Shown one piece after another: positions 34,901-45,699 of a stretch of DNA of 64,000 nt. The stretch lies in contig NC_064041.1 of NCBI RefSeq assembly GCF_932526225.1, positions 2,616,699 through 2,680,698 of the forward strand. The letters are read 5' to 3'. Position 1 is the stretch's first letter, and each line of letters begins with the position of its first letter. The notes under the pieces are model-generated. The model saw only the letters and a list, made by a program, of their open reading frames with translations. It had not been told where the DNA came from and did no database searches. Origin of the DNA: Nematostella vectensis (Eukaryota; Cnidaria; Anthozoa; Actiniaria; Edwardsiidae). The position numbers and the translations under genes are program-made.

Positions 34901-37670
34901 TTCGAATATAACGGTGAACACTTTGGTACGCGAGAGACAAAGGAGTGCCGGTCGATTGGCTCATTTGCTGTGACATTTCAATGACTTTGTAAATAGAATA
35001 GTTTTATAAAAATATATAGTATTTTTAGATATATAATGAGGGCCACAAGTAAATCTAAGGTTTAGATATCAGAAGCGTGTCTAGAAAAAAACGCAGGGTG
35101 GGGCCCAGATTAGTAATTCACTGAAGATGGATCGAGTTAGTTCAAATCGGCATCCTTAGCTCTGGTAATATAGGTCAATGGATTTAATTACGAACGAAGG
35201 GGTCAACTCATCTCTTTACATGAGCAGGGTGGGGTCCATAAGTCTATCTAAAAGTCTATATCTATATCATCTCACCTCTCATCTCGATCTGGGCGAATCC
35301 CGGCAGAACATTCTTCTTGCCGTCTGCACCAATCACAACATCGATCTCGTACTCATTGATTGGATGATTTTCCGGTGTCACGTGACACTTCCATCCTTCA
35401 TCCTCACTGGCTGGTTCCACGACTTCATTGAAGGTGACGCCGGTGAACACCTTGACGCCGAAGATGAGCGCGGTCTTGAGAAGAATGGACTGCAAGCGAC
35501 GAATACCTGAGAAAATGATAATACGGGTGTTATTTTCCTTATAAATCTATGGATGCTAGATAGCCTCTTGATAGTCGTGAGTACGAGGACACAGATACAC
35601 CGATACACCTTGGTGTAGTCTAAACTTGGAGGCTGGCGCAATAGCTAAGTGGCACGGGCTTCACAAGAAATAGGACCAGGGGTTTTATCATGTGGTTTTT
35701 TTCAAAGGCGTAAAAAAAAACCTGGCTATATACAGTGGGGCCTTCTCGGAAGTGAACGTTAAGCCGGACCAGGCCGGAAGGTTCCATTTGTCACGCACTT
35801 TGGGGGCGTAATATAACCGCTGGGGACGCTGGTTTGGGTTACCTTAAAACTAAGTTACACTCTTGATTGTAAACTAGGTAGCGCTAAGTAAAAGCGAGAT
35901 CGACTTTGATATAAGTGTCATCTTTTACTACTAGACAACATAATATTATGCTGTACAGATTTCATCTGTTACGCCTAATGATATTATGCCTTCGCAGTGC
36001 TTATATTCACAAAACACATCGTTGTGTAAAAGTTCGAGACGAGAAGTCCGTGTTTTAGGGGGGAGGGGTGGCCAGCTGCCCCCAAGTTCATTCGGAAAGG
36101 CATAATATGGGAGAAATACATGGAATGTCTGAGGCTTGATACAACCTCCCTCCCCCCCCCCTTCGCCTATCGCCCTCAGCATCGTCTGACCCCTATCCCC
36201 ACTAGCATTTTCATAGCGGTTTATCAATCAGATGTTTTTATTTCGTTTTACAATGTACCAGCTGAAGCAATAATATCATGGGTTCAGAGAAACGGCCAAT
36301 TAGGACTCGTCACAGAAGACAGCTCTCGACAGAATACAGACATGAAACACACGACGCTATCTAAACAACTTCCTCCTACTTGTAAAGAGGGAAGCCCAAA
36401 AATCAAATATGTTTATATACAAATCCCATTCAATGTAAGCGGATTTTTCGCTACTTGCGATTATGTATTTAGTTATAGAGTTACTTTTGTATATTTTAAT
36501 CAGTAAGTGGCAGAATGGATTTAGAATTTATAATATGCTGAATACTTGAGGAAGGTTAGGGGAAGTATGGCAACAGTACTCTAAACAGTCCCACACAAAT
36601 CAAAACATTGTATGATAGTCGTATGCCATAGCTGATAACATCGTTCAAGCGTGGTGTTAATTTATTCATACAAATGAATAGAATATTCCGGCGATTATAC
36701 ATTTTCTATAAATAATTTCGTGATCAGTTTTGTTTTGTTTGCAAGCTGTATTCATTCTTTGGTATATTATTTGATACAATCGTTCTCATGAAAGTTCTGA
36801 TTGTTGGATGAAAGTTTATTGGAAGGTTTATTGGCTTGGATAATGAGAAGTCTTGAAAATAACAGATAACCTTAGTCGGCAATTAGTGTATTTGAGTTCA
36901 AATCCTTGGATATCGTTACGAATATCAACAAATAAAGATATCGAAATCTTATTTAAAAATCATGTCCCGAACAAGCATAGCAATATCAACAGTTCCTCTT
37001 TTCGCCGTAAAGACTTTCAAAGACAAATATAATTGATATTCACTTAACTAAACACTTTCCTCGTAGAATACAACTAGTGTGAAGTTAAGCTAAGTTACAG
37101 TGGAGATAAAATTCTCACAACTAGAAAAATACACAATAAAAACTCGAATCAGAGTGGTAGTAAACAATATATCAAGTCACAACACAGTTTGAACTTACTT
37201 ATGTGGTTGATAGCCCCGGAGCAAAACTTTCCGTAAAATCTCTTCGCTCCAAGAGACCGAAAATCATCAATGAGAAATGGCCACAAATGAAGAACATTAT
37301 TCCTTGCAAAACTTGTTCTCTTTTCAACAACAACCACTTGTGCTCCGAGCAAAGCCATTTCTATCGCAGTCCGAAGCCCTATGGGACCCGCACCGATCAC
37401 AAGAACTTGTAAATGCTCGCATGTTGTCCCCCTATCGTAGTCCTTGTGGTTTGCACGGTTATCCAAGAGTTCCCATAAACTTTTGCACTTCCATGTTTGG
37501 AGTTTACCTTTTAAACTTTGGTAAAATTCTCTCGAGTTTTCGGATTTGATCCCTAGTAGATTCACTAAACGTTTAAATGAATGTAATATTTGCGCGCAAT
37601 CTTCGGCTTCGAAAAACCTCGTAAAAAACTCCTCTGGGCTTCGTTTGCTCTTATTCGAGGTATTCTCCAT
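19514..37670 (-). CDS. MICAL-like: MICAL-type FAD monooxygenase with giant disordered tail, 13 exons
   Basis: Exons in transcript order: 37670-37199, 35506-35276, 33462-33230, 32644-32506, 32040-31919, 31453-31217, 30965-30890, 30183-29313, 28496-28337, 27694-27585, 27010-26755, 26095-25767, 22979-19514. Every junction is GT-AG and phase-compatible, giving 2,233 residues. Residues 1-478 are a MICAL flavin module: GAGPIG at 93-98 with EKR at 117-119 (Rossmann FAD site), GADG at 217-220, [24 protein letters not shown] at 392-395, then [17 protein letters not shown] and [21 protein letters not shown] enzymes oxidise actin methionines using NADPH and O2, disassembling filaments. Animal MICALs follow this with CH and LIM domains. 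Neither is visible here; the remainder is Lys/Ser-rich low complexity. The exon 9 acceptor is uncertain (28507 is the better consensus but breaks phase; 28496 keeps it). If that join is wrong, the tail could be a separate gene. Confidence 0.75.
23105..24127. repeat. 30-bp minisatellite in the last intron of the MICAL-like gene
   Basis: About 33 units of CTATGGTACTTACTCGAGGT followed by ATCTTGCAGG, with deletions of a few bases in some units. Since 30 is divisible by 3, frames stay open ([10 protein letters not shown]); these are not genes. On the minus (host sense) strand each unit reads CGA|GTAAGTACC, a near-perfect 5' splice site, with GTATGTACC variants. Confidence 0.95.
24735..24982 (+). 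repeat. dispersed non-coding repeat, copy 1
   Basis: Shares GCCTTTTTGTTTTGAAATGG, CTAAGAAAACTAGA, GGCTAAAATTTTCTTTATGA and GTCAGCCTTTTGTA with an inverted copy at 56229-56455. No ORF; probably a MITE or SINE, ends not resolved. Confidence 0.75.
28497..29060. repeat. 61-bp minisatellite abutting an exon acceptor
   Basis: About seven good and two degenerate copies of a unit containing AGGCTTGCAACAAAAGAGGG, TATGTGTTATCAAGCGTATA and GGGTTTTGCGCAAAGAAG. On the minus strand the unit contains GTTGCAAGCCTTTCT, which is also the pyrimidine tract directly before the exon-9 acceptor of the MICAL-like gene, so the array seems to have grown from the intron's 3' end. Confidence 0.92.
31055..31266. repeat. 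100-bp tandem duplication spanning the 3' end of MICAL-like exon 6
   Basis: About two copies with a 100-bp period (for example GCTTACC at 31111 and 31211). The right copy contains the real exon end and donor GATGAG|GTAAGC; the left copy, in the intron, keeps GATGGG|GTAAGC. Sequence identity is high over the whole unit. Confidence 0.85.
32336..32375. repeat. short TGTC microsatellite
   Basis: A run of TGTC/TGTT units within the intron following the MICAL-like exon 32644-32506. Confidence 0.7.
33125..33256. repeat. partial duplication of the 3' end of MICAL-like exon 3
   Basis: CCTGAGTCATACCTTTGTCA and the following CACCCCTCTCAAGCAG (33125-33163) repeat 93 bp to the right at 33218-33256 with two mismatches. 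The right copy is the true exon end (CTGAAAAAG|GTATGACTC on minus); the left keeps a donor-like GGTATGACTC. Confidence 0.85.
33463..35275. other. intron of the MICAL-like gene
   Basis: 1.8 kb with poly-C runs near 33995 and no exon or recognised mobile element on either strand. Confidence 0.5.
35507..37198. other. first intron of the MICAL-like gene
   Basis: 1.7 kb. A possible degenerate tRNA-like SINE head lies near 35633-35690 (AATAGCTAAGTGGCACGGGC). Otherwise nothing gene-like. Confidence 0.45.
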
Positions 37671-38824
37671 GGCTTCATGTCAGCTTTCTCTTTTCATGTG
37701 AATCGCCGGTGCGAAAGAGTAGACGTTGTGATTTCGGCAACGGTTGACCACGTTAAAAATTTAAATTTCTGGTGTACGTAAGAGAACACGAGCTTTGTGC
37801 TGTGTACTCAAGTGTGTAACGCATTCAAATATAGGATTTGTGATGACATAACAGATGAGTAATAATAGCGGGTCACGCAACGCAGGCTATTATCCCCGTA
37901 ACAAGTTTACAATGTTTGCGCAAGTACTGCGCAGCGCTAAATAAAAGAAACATCTATAGTTAATCCATAGTAATCCCTTACGCTCATAGACCGTAAGCAA
38001 AGCATTGCCTAACAAATGTTCCACGATACCGCAGCTAAAACCTCCAAAACACATCCCCACACAAGAGGGACCTATCAGTACAACCGCCTCATTACCCGCC
38101 CCGTTTTTATATCAATGACAAAATGACAAAACCTATAATTTTTCAGATCAGGCAGAATCTTATAAAAAGTGTGATGAAAGGTGCCAAATTTCAGCCTGTA
38201 GGTTCTTGGTTTCTAGTTTCTCATACGCGGGTGTTTATTATAAAACAACATGTGAGGGTGTATTATCTTTTCGAAATAAAGGGGTAGCAAATGGTACAAT
38301 AAAATAATATATAGAGAAATTACACAACAACAAATCATTTACCCATAGTTATATTTCATATTTCATTGATTGCCAACCTAGAACACCGCCTATCTATAGT
38401 AATGTTTCACATTACCTTACTATACCCCTTACACCCATCAGGAATATTCTTTTTTTTTCTAAAATAATGTTTATTTTGATTTCTCAATGCCTATTTTTGT
38501 GAGTATAAAACTACTGATTTTCTGTGATTTTGCTGGCATCCTAATTATCCCTAGGCTCTATTTCCAAGTGACGCATGGCTTGCGATAGCGACTGCGGTCT
38601 CAAAGAAACGGCTGGTATACAATAGAGCCTAAATTACCACACCTATGAGATAATCACCAGATTTTAATCAAACAAAAAATATTTTCCCTTAAACTAAGGC
38701 TTATCACCAGAGCCTAAGTTTCGTTTAAGAATTTATCTTATTTTTGCTTTTCTTCGTTTAAATTTCAATGACGAAAAAAAATATGTCACTTCAAAATCCG
38801 TCTTAGAGCGGGGGGCTCATGTTA
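37671..38824. other. MICAL-like promoter side and spacer
   Basis: Holds the 5' flank of the MICAL-like gene. No exon found. Confidence 0.45.
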
Positions 38825-39249
38825 CCTTATTACACTTTATTTTTGCGACGTCAAAGCTTCGCGATTTTGAGATGGCGATATTTTGCGCCACTTTAATTTC
38901 GCGATTTTGCTATTTTCGTAAAATCCAGGTCACTTTATTTTCCCGATTTTGCGATTTAGAGACAATAAAATCAAGCAAAACAAGTGGAATTAAAATGTGC
39001 TCTAATCAACAAAACTGAAACAAACTGTTATAAAAACATGCTTGAGATAAATGTAGTATCCATAAAAATCTAATCTTTACAGTCCAGGCCAACCCCTTAG
39101 GGTACTATATTTGCATTAGAGGACTAAATAGACGTGGTGTTTCACCCAAAGGCTTTTTTTATTGTCGCGTCATTTCATTTTCGCGAATCTTTTTAAAAAA
39201 TCGCGAAATTTGCGTAATTAAAGCGACGCGAAAATAAAGTGTAATAAGG
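38825..39249. mobile_element. TA-flanked MITE downstream of the RING/NHL gene
   Basis: CCTTATTACACTTTATTTTT at the left end is mirrored by CGAAAATAAAGTGTAATAAGG at the right. TA flanks both ends (38823-38824, 39250-39251). The interior is rich in TTCGCGATTTTG motifs. It ends 46 bp from the RING/NHL stop codon and carries TTTATT on plus (AATAAA on minus), so it could supply that gene's poly(A) signal. Confidence 0.8.
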
Positions 39250-39295
39250 TAGGCTTTGAGTTATAGGGAACAGTCAATCAAGATTATATTGGCTT

Positions 39296-40999
39296 CTACT
39301 CAACGTTGAATGGCGGTAGTGAGTAAAACTTGATCCACTGATCATCCTTGGATGACACCACTACTGTCCCGTTGTTCATAATTGCGATATCTGTCGGTCT
39401 TCCCTCAATCGCAAACATCGCAACAAACGCGCCATCGGGTCGATAGACCTGGATACTACATGAGCCCCAGTCACACACGTAAAGACAGCGATTTTTCGCA
39501 CACACAGCGAGCCCGGTAGGTAACATCAATTCGCTTGCGCTCGCGCTTTCTCTCCTGCCAAAACTTCTTCTGTACATTCCTCGACAGTCGTACACGAGGA
39601 TGCAGCCTTTCTCCATGTCTGAGACAAAGTATTCGTTATTATGATAGACGGCCTTGAAGGGGAACTCCAGCTTGTTATCCCCGGTAATACCGAACTTCAG
39701 GTCGGGTTTTCCAAAGGGGATATCCATATAGACGAAAATGCACGGTCTGTAATGACGTATCGAGGGTTCGCACGTGAGTACGACCCGTCCGTCTGAACCT
39801 ATAGTAATAAAACAGTAGCGAATGCCATACTTATCACTTGTCTTATAGCTCATTTTAAAACTGCCGTCTTGCGTGTTTAGATAGTAAACTTCAGTCGAGC
39901 CGCAAACTGCTATCAGTTCATTCGACTTTGTGAACGCCACACCTGAAAATGTCACAGGCTGTTTATCACTCTTTATAGGCTTGAATTTCTTCTTAAGATT
40001 GCCGTGTTTGTCTAGCAGAAGCACGTTGCTATTCGCGGGATCAGCCACTGCGATGCTATTGCTACCGTCGGTGGCTAAGCAAAGTGGAGAAAAGGAGTCA
40101 AGCCCGAGGTCGCTCGCTCTGATTGTTATCTCTGCTCCTAGGGGCGGGCAAGGGTGCACGGAATTTTCAGACTCTCCGATGCATTCCTTCACCAAAGAAC
40201 ACCTGGTGAAAGCCGATGCATTTGTGCTATAGATTTTTCCAAGTCCTTCTTCTTCAATCCTGCTGAGGAGCGCATTATTAGGGCTGAATTTAGCCATTAC
40301 CGCATCATGGGCAGTTAGACTCTTATGCAAATTTGCATTGGTGAATTTCCTTGATTCTAGCAATAGCGCTTTTCCGACCTCGTAGGATCTTTCCTCTTCA
40401 GGCTTACTCAAATGCTCTTCGACTTTTGAAATCAAAACCCTCGAATTTTCCACAAAGTTCTTGTACATGACTTTCTGGTTTTTGTATTTCTTTTCATGGT
40501 CCGTAGTTTGTCGGTCCACCTGTTCACAAAGCTCTTGTTCTTTCACCATAATCGTGGCCATCATTTGCTCCGCCAACTCGTGAATTTGCGACTTCAGTGC
40601 ATCCCTGTGACTTCTCCGTCGCTCAATAACAGTGTCGAGTCCCACTAACATCTTCTCTGCATCTGACATTTTCTGCACTGCCGCTTCAAACGCTTTCAAA
40701 ATTCCTTCCCTCTGTCGTTCCCCTTTAGTTTCTTCAAGGATTTTAACAATCCCAATATTCACCGCTAAAGACTTTAGTCCATTTTCCCCAAGCACAGATT
40801 CACTTCGACAGACTGGACATAATAGCGAAGGTGGATTTCTTTTTGTCATATTTTGAAGACACTGCAAGCATACACTATGTCCACATGAAGGCAAAACAAG
40901 AGGTTCTTCGAATACCTCCAGGCAAACTGGACAGCTTATTTCTTCTCTTTGAACGGATTTCGCTCGTATGTCCGGCGACTCAATTGAGCTAGCAGCCAT
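39296..40999 (-). CDS. RING finger, coiled-coil, NHL-repeat protein (TRIM32-like without B-box)
   Basis: Intronless, 567 residues. An N-terminal C3HC4 RING has Cys23, Cys26, Cys39, His41, Cys44, Cys47, Cys61 and Cys64, so E3 ubiquitin-ligase activity is expected. A helical region (about 90-250, with KMSDAEKMLVGLDTVIERRR and EQELCEQVDRQTTDHEKKY) forms a coiled coil. The C-terminal about 280 residues are NHL/beta-propeller repeats (SFSPLCLATDGSNSIAVADP, LMLPTGLAVCAKNRCLYVCD, GRPTDIAIMNNGTVVVSSKD). Between RING and coiled coil there is no Cys/His pattern of a B-box, unlike canonical TRIM-NHL proteins. The ATG at 40999 is followed by AAS and has no upstream alternative. It is divergent from GORAB across about 800 bp. 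Confidence 0.88.
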   Translation of the reverse strand: MAASSIESPDIRAKSVQREEISCPVCLEVFEEPLVLPSCGHSVCLQCLQNMTKRNPPSLLCPVCRSESVLGENGLKSLAVNIGIVKILEETKGERQREGILKAFEAAVQKMSDAEKMLVGLDTVIERRRSHRDALKSQIHELAEQMMATIMVKEQELCEQVDRQTTDHEKKYKNQKVMYKNFVENSRVLISKVEEHLSKPEEERSYEVGKALLLESRKFTNANLHKSLTAHDAVMAKFSPNNALLSRIEEEGLGKIYSTNASAFTRCSLVKECIGESENSVHPCPPLGAEITIRASDLGLDSFSPLCLATDGSNSIAVADPANSNVLLLDKHGNLKKKFKPIKSDKQPVTFSGVAFTKSNELIAVCGSTEVYYLNTQDGSFKMSYKTSDKYGIRYCFITIGSDGRVVLTCEPSIRHYRPCIFVYMDIPFGKPDLKFGITGDNKLEFPFKAVYHNNEYFVSDMEKGCILVYDCRGMYRRSFGRRESASASELMLPTGLAVCAKNRCLYVCDWGSCSIQVYRPDGAFVAMFAIEGRPTDIAIMNNGTVVVSSKDDQWIKFYSLPPFNVE

Positions 41000-41805
41000 G
41001 TTTTCGTTTACGAATGGGTAGATTCATATATTATTCATACAGCTTTGAAGACATATGAAAAATCATGACGGAAGTAAGCCTAGTCTTATTTGCATAATTA
41101 TGCTATCCATAACACTAAATGTTGCTGCCGGGAAAATTACTCTAAAACAGTGAGATCCCTTTTTGTTTAATTGAATATTGAATTACTAATAACATTCTGC
41201 ATTCTCGCTAACTATATTCTTAGACATTTCGAGTCAAAGTATTTTGCACTGTACTTATTAACATGAGTGAATGATTATCAGATGCACGTAACGAAAAGAA
41301 AACACATACATTCAATATTCAAGAAAATCACAAGTTAGAAAAAATAACGTAACAGTTTATATATAGATATAGTACATCACATAACTGAGTACAGCTATTG
41401 TAAGAGAGGGTAGAAAATAATTTTTAATCCTTTGCAATAGCATGTAATTTATGGTAACCACAAAATGATTTTTTTTTCAAAAACAAATTCTTAATGGATT
41501 AAATTTATCAGGAACCCACCCTATCTCAACTTCTCTTGAAACACTCCGGCGAAAAGGTCAAATAAACATATTGCGGCCTGCAAAAAATAAAATAAATAGA
41601 TAAATTCACTAATGATGGCTTGCGTGACGGGTGACGTGGCGGTTGGCAGCATAGCAAGTCACGCCATGTCAAGAGGAGGTGACCTGAGTTCTAGTGTAAG
41701 GTTTGAAGATGGCGGCAGAGTCGTCCCGTTCTTCAATGATTTGTTTGTTTTGATTTGTAAACTGCCTTGATTTTAATCACTTTGAAAAATACGCAAATCT
41801 CAAGG
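41000..41805. promoter_or_regulatory. divergent intergenic region (RING/NHL and GORAB promoters)
   Basis: About 800 bp separate the two start codons, so both promoters must lie here. No TATA box is obvious at a fixed distance from either ATG; sequence near GORAB is locally GC-richer. Confidence 0.45.
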
Positions 41806-44214
41806 ATGTCTAGTTGGGCAGGCTTTACAGAAGATGAAATACGACGGATGAGAATAGACCATGGAGAAACTGAATCGATGGGAAAACAGAATGGTGAATT
41901 TCCTTTGAAAAAGTCTTCTCTAAAGGTCGTTACAAAAAAGTCTCGAGTCAGAGAAAAGATCAGAAAAAGTGAGAAAAAGATAATTAAAGAATCTGTTGAA
42001 AGTGTTGAAAATGACAAAGATCAAGTAAATGATGAAAGTGTACGTGAAATCCCGAGAGAAAATCCTGCACCAGAGTCAGAAAGATCACTTTCTCCGCCAG
42101 ATAGTAAAATTCAAGAGGAAAAACCTTCATCAGTGGAGTTGGAAGAACAAAAACAAATGGATGCAGAGCCTGGAATGATAACAGAACCCGAAAGGTATAT
42201 AACCTAACGTTACACGAAGTGCGTTTTAGCAAAAATATTGATGTTTCAATAAAAAACTTAGGAGAACTAACTGCACATCCTTGTCTGGGACAATTAAAAA
42301 AGTAACTTAGCACAACCTTTATAAGAATAATCGTGTCCATTTTCAATTTGGTATTAGAAGAAAAATACGTATATTTTCTTAAACACTGAGTCAAAATAGA
42401 TATAATTTTTTTCCTTAACTGCTTTCATTGCTATGACAACAATTATTTCACATTGTATATTATATATTAAGGAATAGTTCGTAACTTATTTAACAAACAT
42501 ATTAGAAAAATATAGTTTATATAGAAATTATATTTTTATTTTTACACAGGATTCAAGCAATTGAGTTGTCATCTCTTGAAAAACTACAGCAGAAACAGAA
42601 AGAAATTGAAGATGAGAACAAGAAAAAGAAAGCTGCCTTGCAGGAAACACTAAAACTAAGGTAGATAAAAATGTGTTAACAAGGAAGTATGTAAATATGT
42701 AAGGTCTTAGGGGAGGGAGTGTGTTTATTTTCACCCCAGCCTGCCTCAGCTAGCATATAGCGGTCTTTTCTTATTTAGGAATCATGAGATTTTACACATT
42801 TCCCCAAAAATCTACACCAACCAACCCTATCCACCCCCCTAGAAAAAATCCTTGCTACACAGCTAAACAACTATATGTGTGTCCATATGAAAAACATGTG
42901 TTGCGGGATAGAGAATTACATTTGTATTTGTATATATTGTTTTTGCTTACAGTACATGCATTAATGCCTTACAACAATGACTTGGCTTTATACATCTATC
43001 TTGTCTAAATTCAGATACCGTAAAACTCAAGCAGAAGCCAAAACACTCCAGTTGGTCCAGAATGAGCTTAGTCACCTGGATACGCTGCTATCAGCAGATG
43101 TTGCAATTCTTAGAGACAAGATAGAAGAAGCTGCACGTGACTTTGCGCAAGCGCAGTAAGTATATATACTTTAGTAAGCAGTCTTTTATAAAAGACCGTT
43201 TACTACAGCAACAGGTGTCAGTGCGACAACTCTGTACTGTAACCGCAACAGATAGTGATGAAGGTTTATACACCCACTCTAGACAATCATCGTGACATTA
43301 TATAATTTGTGAAGTAAATCACTAGAAATTTCTCAGCCAGCTTTTCATGAGGGGAAATCAATGACAAAAATGTCTCTAGCTTTTGCGCATGTAAAAATGA
43401 AAAGACAATAAAGTGAAGGAAGCAGAGACTTAATGGGAGAAAAGGAGCCACTGAATTCTTATCTTCCCTCTCCTCTTCAGGGGGTGAAGGAGGGAGTAAT
43501 CAACACCACTTTTTGGGTTTGCGAATCCATGAGTTAAAGATAAAAAATTCATTGGAAATTATCTTTTAAATGGCCACAAACATATAAAAAAAATAGCAGA
43601 ACTTGAAATCAAGGAATGTGCATTTAAAAAAAATAACATTTTCTATGGAGTTTGTTTATGGAGCTGTCTTGATAGTGATGTTGGTAAAGACAAAATTATA
43701 TGATGATGGTGGCAGTGTTAATGATGCTGATGAAATGTCATGATGTTGATGGTGCCACGAAATAATGATTGTATGTTAGTGCTTTATCATCTTTACCTTG
43801 GAAAAACAGAGTTTATCTAATTGCCTTTCTAGGAAATGCTATGAAAGAGCAGAGAAAGAATTTGTTGAATCAAAGCTTGATCTACATAGAAAAACAGAAC
43901 GGAAGGAGATGCTCACAGAGCACTTGTATGCCATCATACAAGAGAATGAACAAAGAAAAGCGAAAAAGCTAGAGGAACTTATGGCAAAACTGAATGTGCC
44001 TGAGGCTGAACTTCTTACGTCAGAGTGTCCAGAAAAATGTGATGGCACTGAGAAAGATGGTCTGACCAAACCACTGATTTCCTTAGAGAAAATTACAGAG
44101 CAACAAGAGGAAAATAAAGAAAAAGACAAAATAGTTAGTGAACCACCCGTAAGACGAGACTGGGAACTGAGTATAGAGACTGAAAGACAGCAAACATCTC
44201 CGTCAGACTGCTAA
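41806..44214 (+). CDS. GORAB: RAB6-interacting golgin (GORAB) homologue, 4 exons
   Basis: Exons 41806-42194, 42550-42660, 43015-43155 and 43833-44214, all junctions phase 2, give 340 residues. The start [15 protein letters not shown] matches the conserved GORAB N-terminus (MSWAGFSEEELRR). The central coiled coil matches the family too: [40 protein letters not shown], then [20 protein letters not shown] and [25 protein letters not shown] is a trans-Golgi protein that binds Rab6/Arf GTPases and Scyl1, acting in COPI traffic and, in Drosophila, centriole duplication. The N-terminal 130 residues and C-terminal tail are low complexity. Human GORAB is slightly longer (about 370-390 residues). The stop codon is followed within about 70 bp by a 1.1-kb minisatellite, probably in the 3' UTR. 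Confidence 0.92.
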
Positions 44215-44226
44215 TTCAGGGGCTGT

Positions 44227-45357
44227 AACAAAGGGTGGGGACCACGTGTCCCCCATTATGTTAAAAAAATTATAAGGAAATAACCAGTAGGGGCGTGGCT
44301 GTGCCCCTCCCCATTCTTTTAAAAAAATTATATGGGAATAACCAGTAGGGGCATGGCTGTGCCCCCCCATTCTTTTAAAAAATTATATGGGAATAACCAG
44401 TAGGGGCGTGGCTGTGCCCCCCCCCCCAATATTTTCAAAAAATTATAAGGAAATAACCAGTAGGGGCGTGGCTGTGCCCCCCCCCCAATATTTTAAAAAA
44501 TTATAAGGAAATAACCAGTAGGGGCGTGGCTGTGCCCCTCCCCATTCTTTTAAAAAATTATATGGGAATAACCAGTAGGGGCGTGGCTGTGCCCCCCCCC
44601 CCAATATTTTCAAAAAATTATAAGGAAATAACCAGTAGGGGCGTGGCTGTGCCCCCCCCAATATTTTCAAAAAATTATAAGGAAATAACCAGTAGGGGCG
44701 TGGCTGTGCCCCTCCCCATTCTTTTAAAAAAATTATATGGGAATAACCAGTAGGGGCATGGCTGTGCCCCCCCATTCTTTTAAAAAATTATATGGGAATA
44801 ACCAGTAGGGGCGTGGCTGTGCCCCCCCCCCCAATATTTTCAAAAAATTATAAGGAAATAACCAGTAGGGGCGTGGCTGTGCCCCCCCCCCCAATATTTT
44901 AAAAAATTATAAGGAAATAACCAGTAGGGGCGTGGCTGTGCCCCTCCCCATTCTTTTAAAAAATTATATGGGAATAACCAGTAGGGGCGTGGCTGTGCCC
45001 CCCCCCCCAATATTTTCAAAAAATTATAAGGAAATAACCAGTAGGGGCGTGGCTGTGCCCCCCCCCAATATTTTCAAAAAATTATAAGGAAATAACCAGT
45101 AGGGGCGTGGCTGTGCCCCCCCCCAATATTTTCAAAAATTATAAAGAAATAACCAGTAGGGGCGTGGCTGTGCCCCTCCCCATTCTTTTAAAAAATTATA
45201 TGGGAATAACCAGTAGGGGCATGGCTGTGCCCCCCCATTCTTTTAAAAAATTATATGGGAATAACCAGTAGGGGCGTGGCTGTGCCCCCCCATTCTTTTA
45301 AAAAATTATATGGGAATAACCAGTAGGGGCGTGGCTGTGCCCCCCCCCCAATATTTC
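44227..45357 (+). repeat. 57-60 bp minisatellite with a seven-unit higher-order repeat
   Basis: About 19-20 units, each with CCAGTAGGGGCGTGGCTGTG, a poly-C run and an AT-rich half. Two classes alternate: A (AATATTTT...TATAAGGAAATA) and B (ATTCTTTT...TATATGGGAATA). From 44288 the order B, B' (GCATGG), A, A' , B, A, A repeats exactly at 44693, a period of 405 bp. The array follows directly after the GORAB stop codon, and the next AATAAA is beyond it at 45572. Confidence 0.93.
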
Positions 45358-45571
45358 AAAGTCTACTACAGCACTGTATTTAATAGGATAAGTTGAACAT
45401 AAAAGGTATAAATAGTATATACAATATATAGACTTATTTTTAAATCAGAAGAGTTTTTACATCCCTTCTGGGTTCAAATCGAAATGGTTTTATGATTTTA
45501 TACTGTACTTTTATAGTTGTTATGTGTTATCACTACAACAGCAGTATTTTATGCCTCTAAGAGGAAAATTC

Positions 45572-45577
45572 AATAAA
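45572..45577 (+). terminator. candidate GORAB poly(A) signal
   Basis: AATAAA downstream of the minisatellite; the first good signal after the GORAB stop that I can see. Its use would place the whole array in the 3' UTR. Confidence 0.4.
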
Positions 45578-45699
45578 ATTATGAAGTACTCTTTGTTTTT
45601 TCCCTTGCGTCTTTCTTTAAACAAACCAACACATTTTGAAACACTTAGATTTGCTTTTCTTGTCTCTGAACAAGGTCTGCCTTATACTCCCACAACCGC

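Noticed and set aside
35633-35695. Possible tRNA gene or SINE head
   Set aside because: Box A-like AGCTAAGTGGC is present, but box B and a cloverleaf cannot be formed convincingly.
44443-44775. Minus-strand ORF PYWLFPYNFLK repeats
   Set aside because: Translation of the GORAB-adjacent minisatellite.
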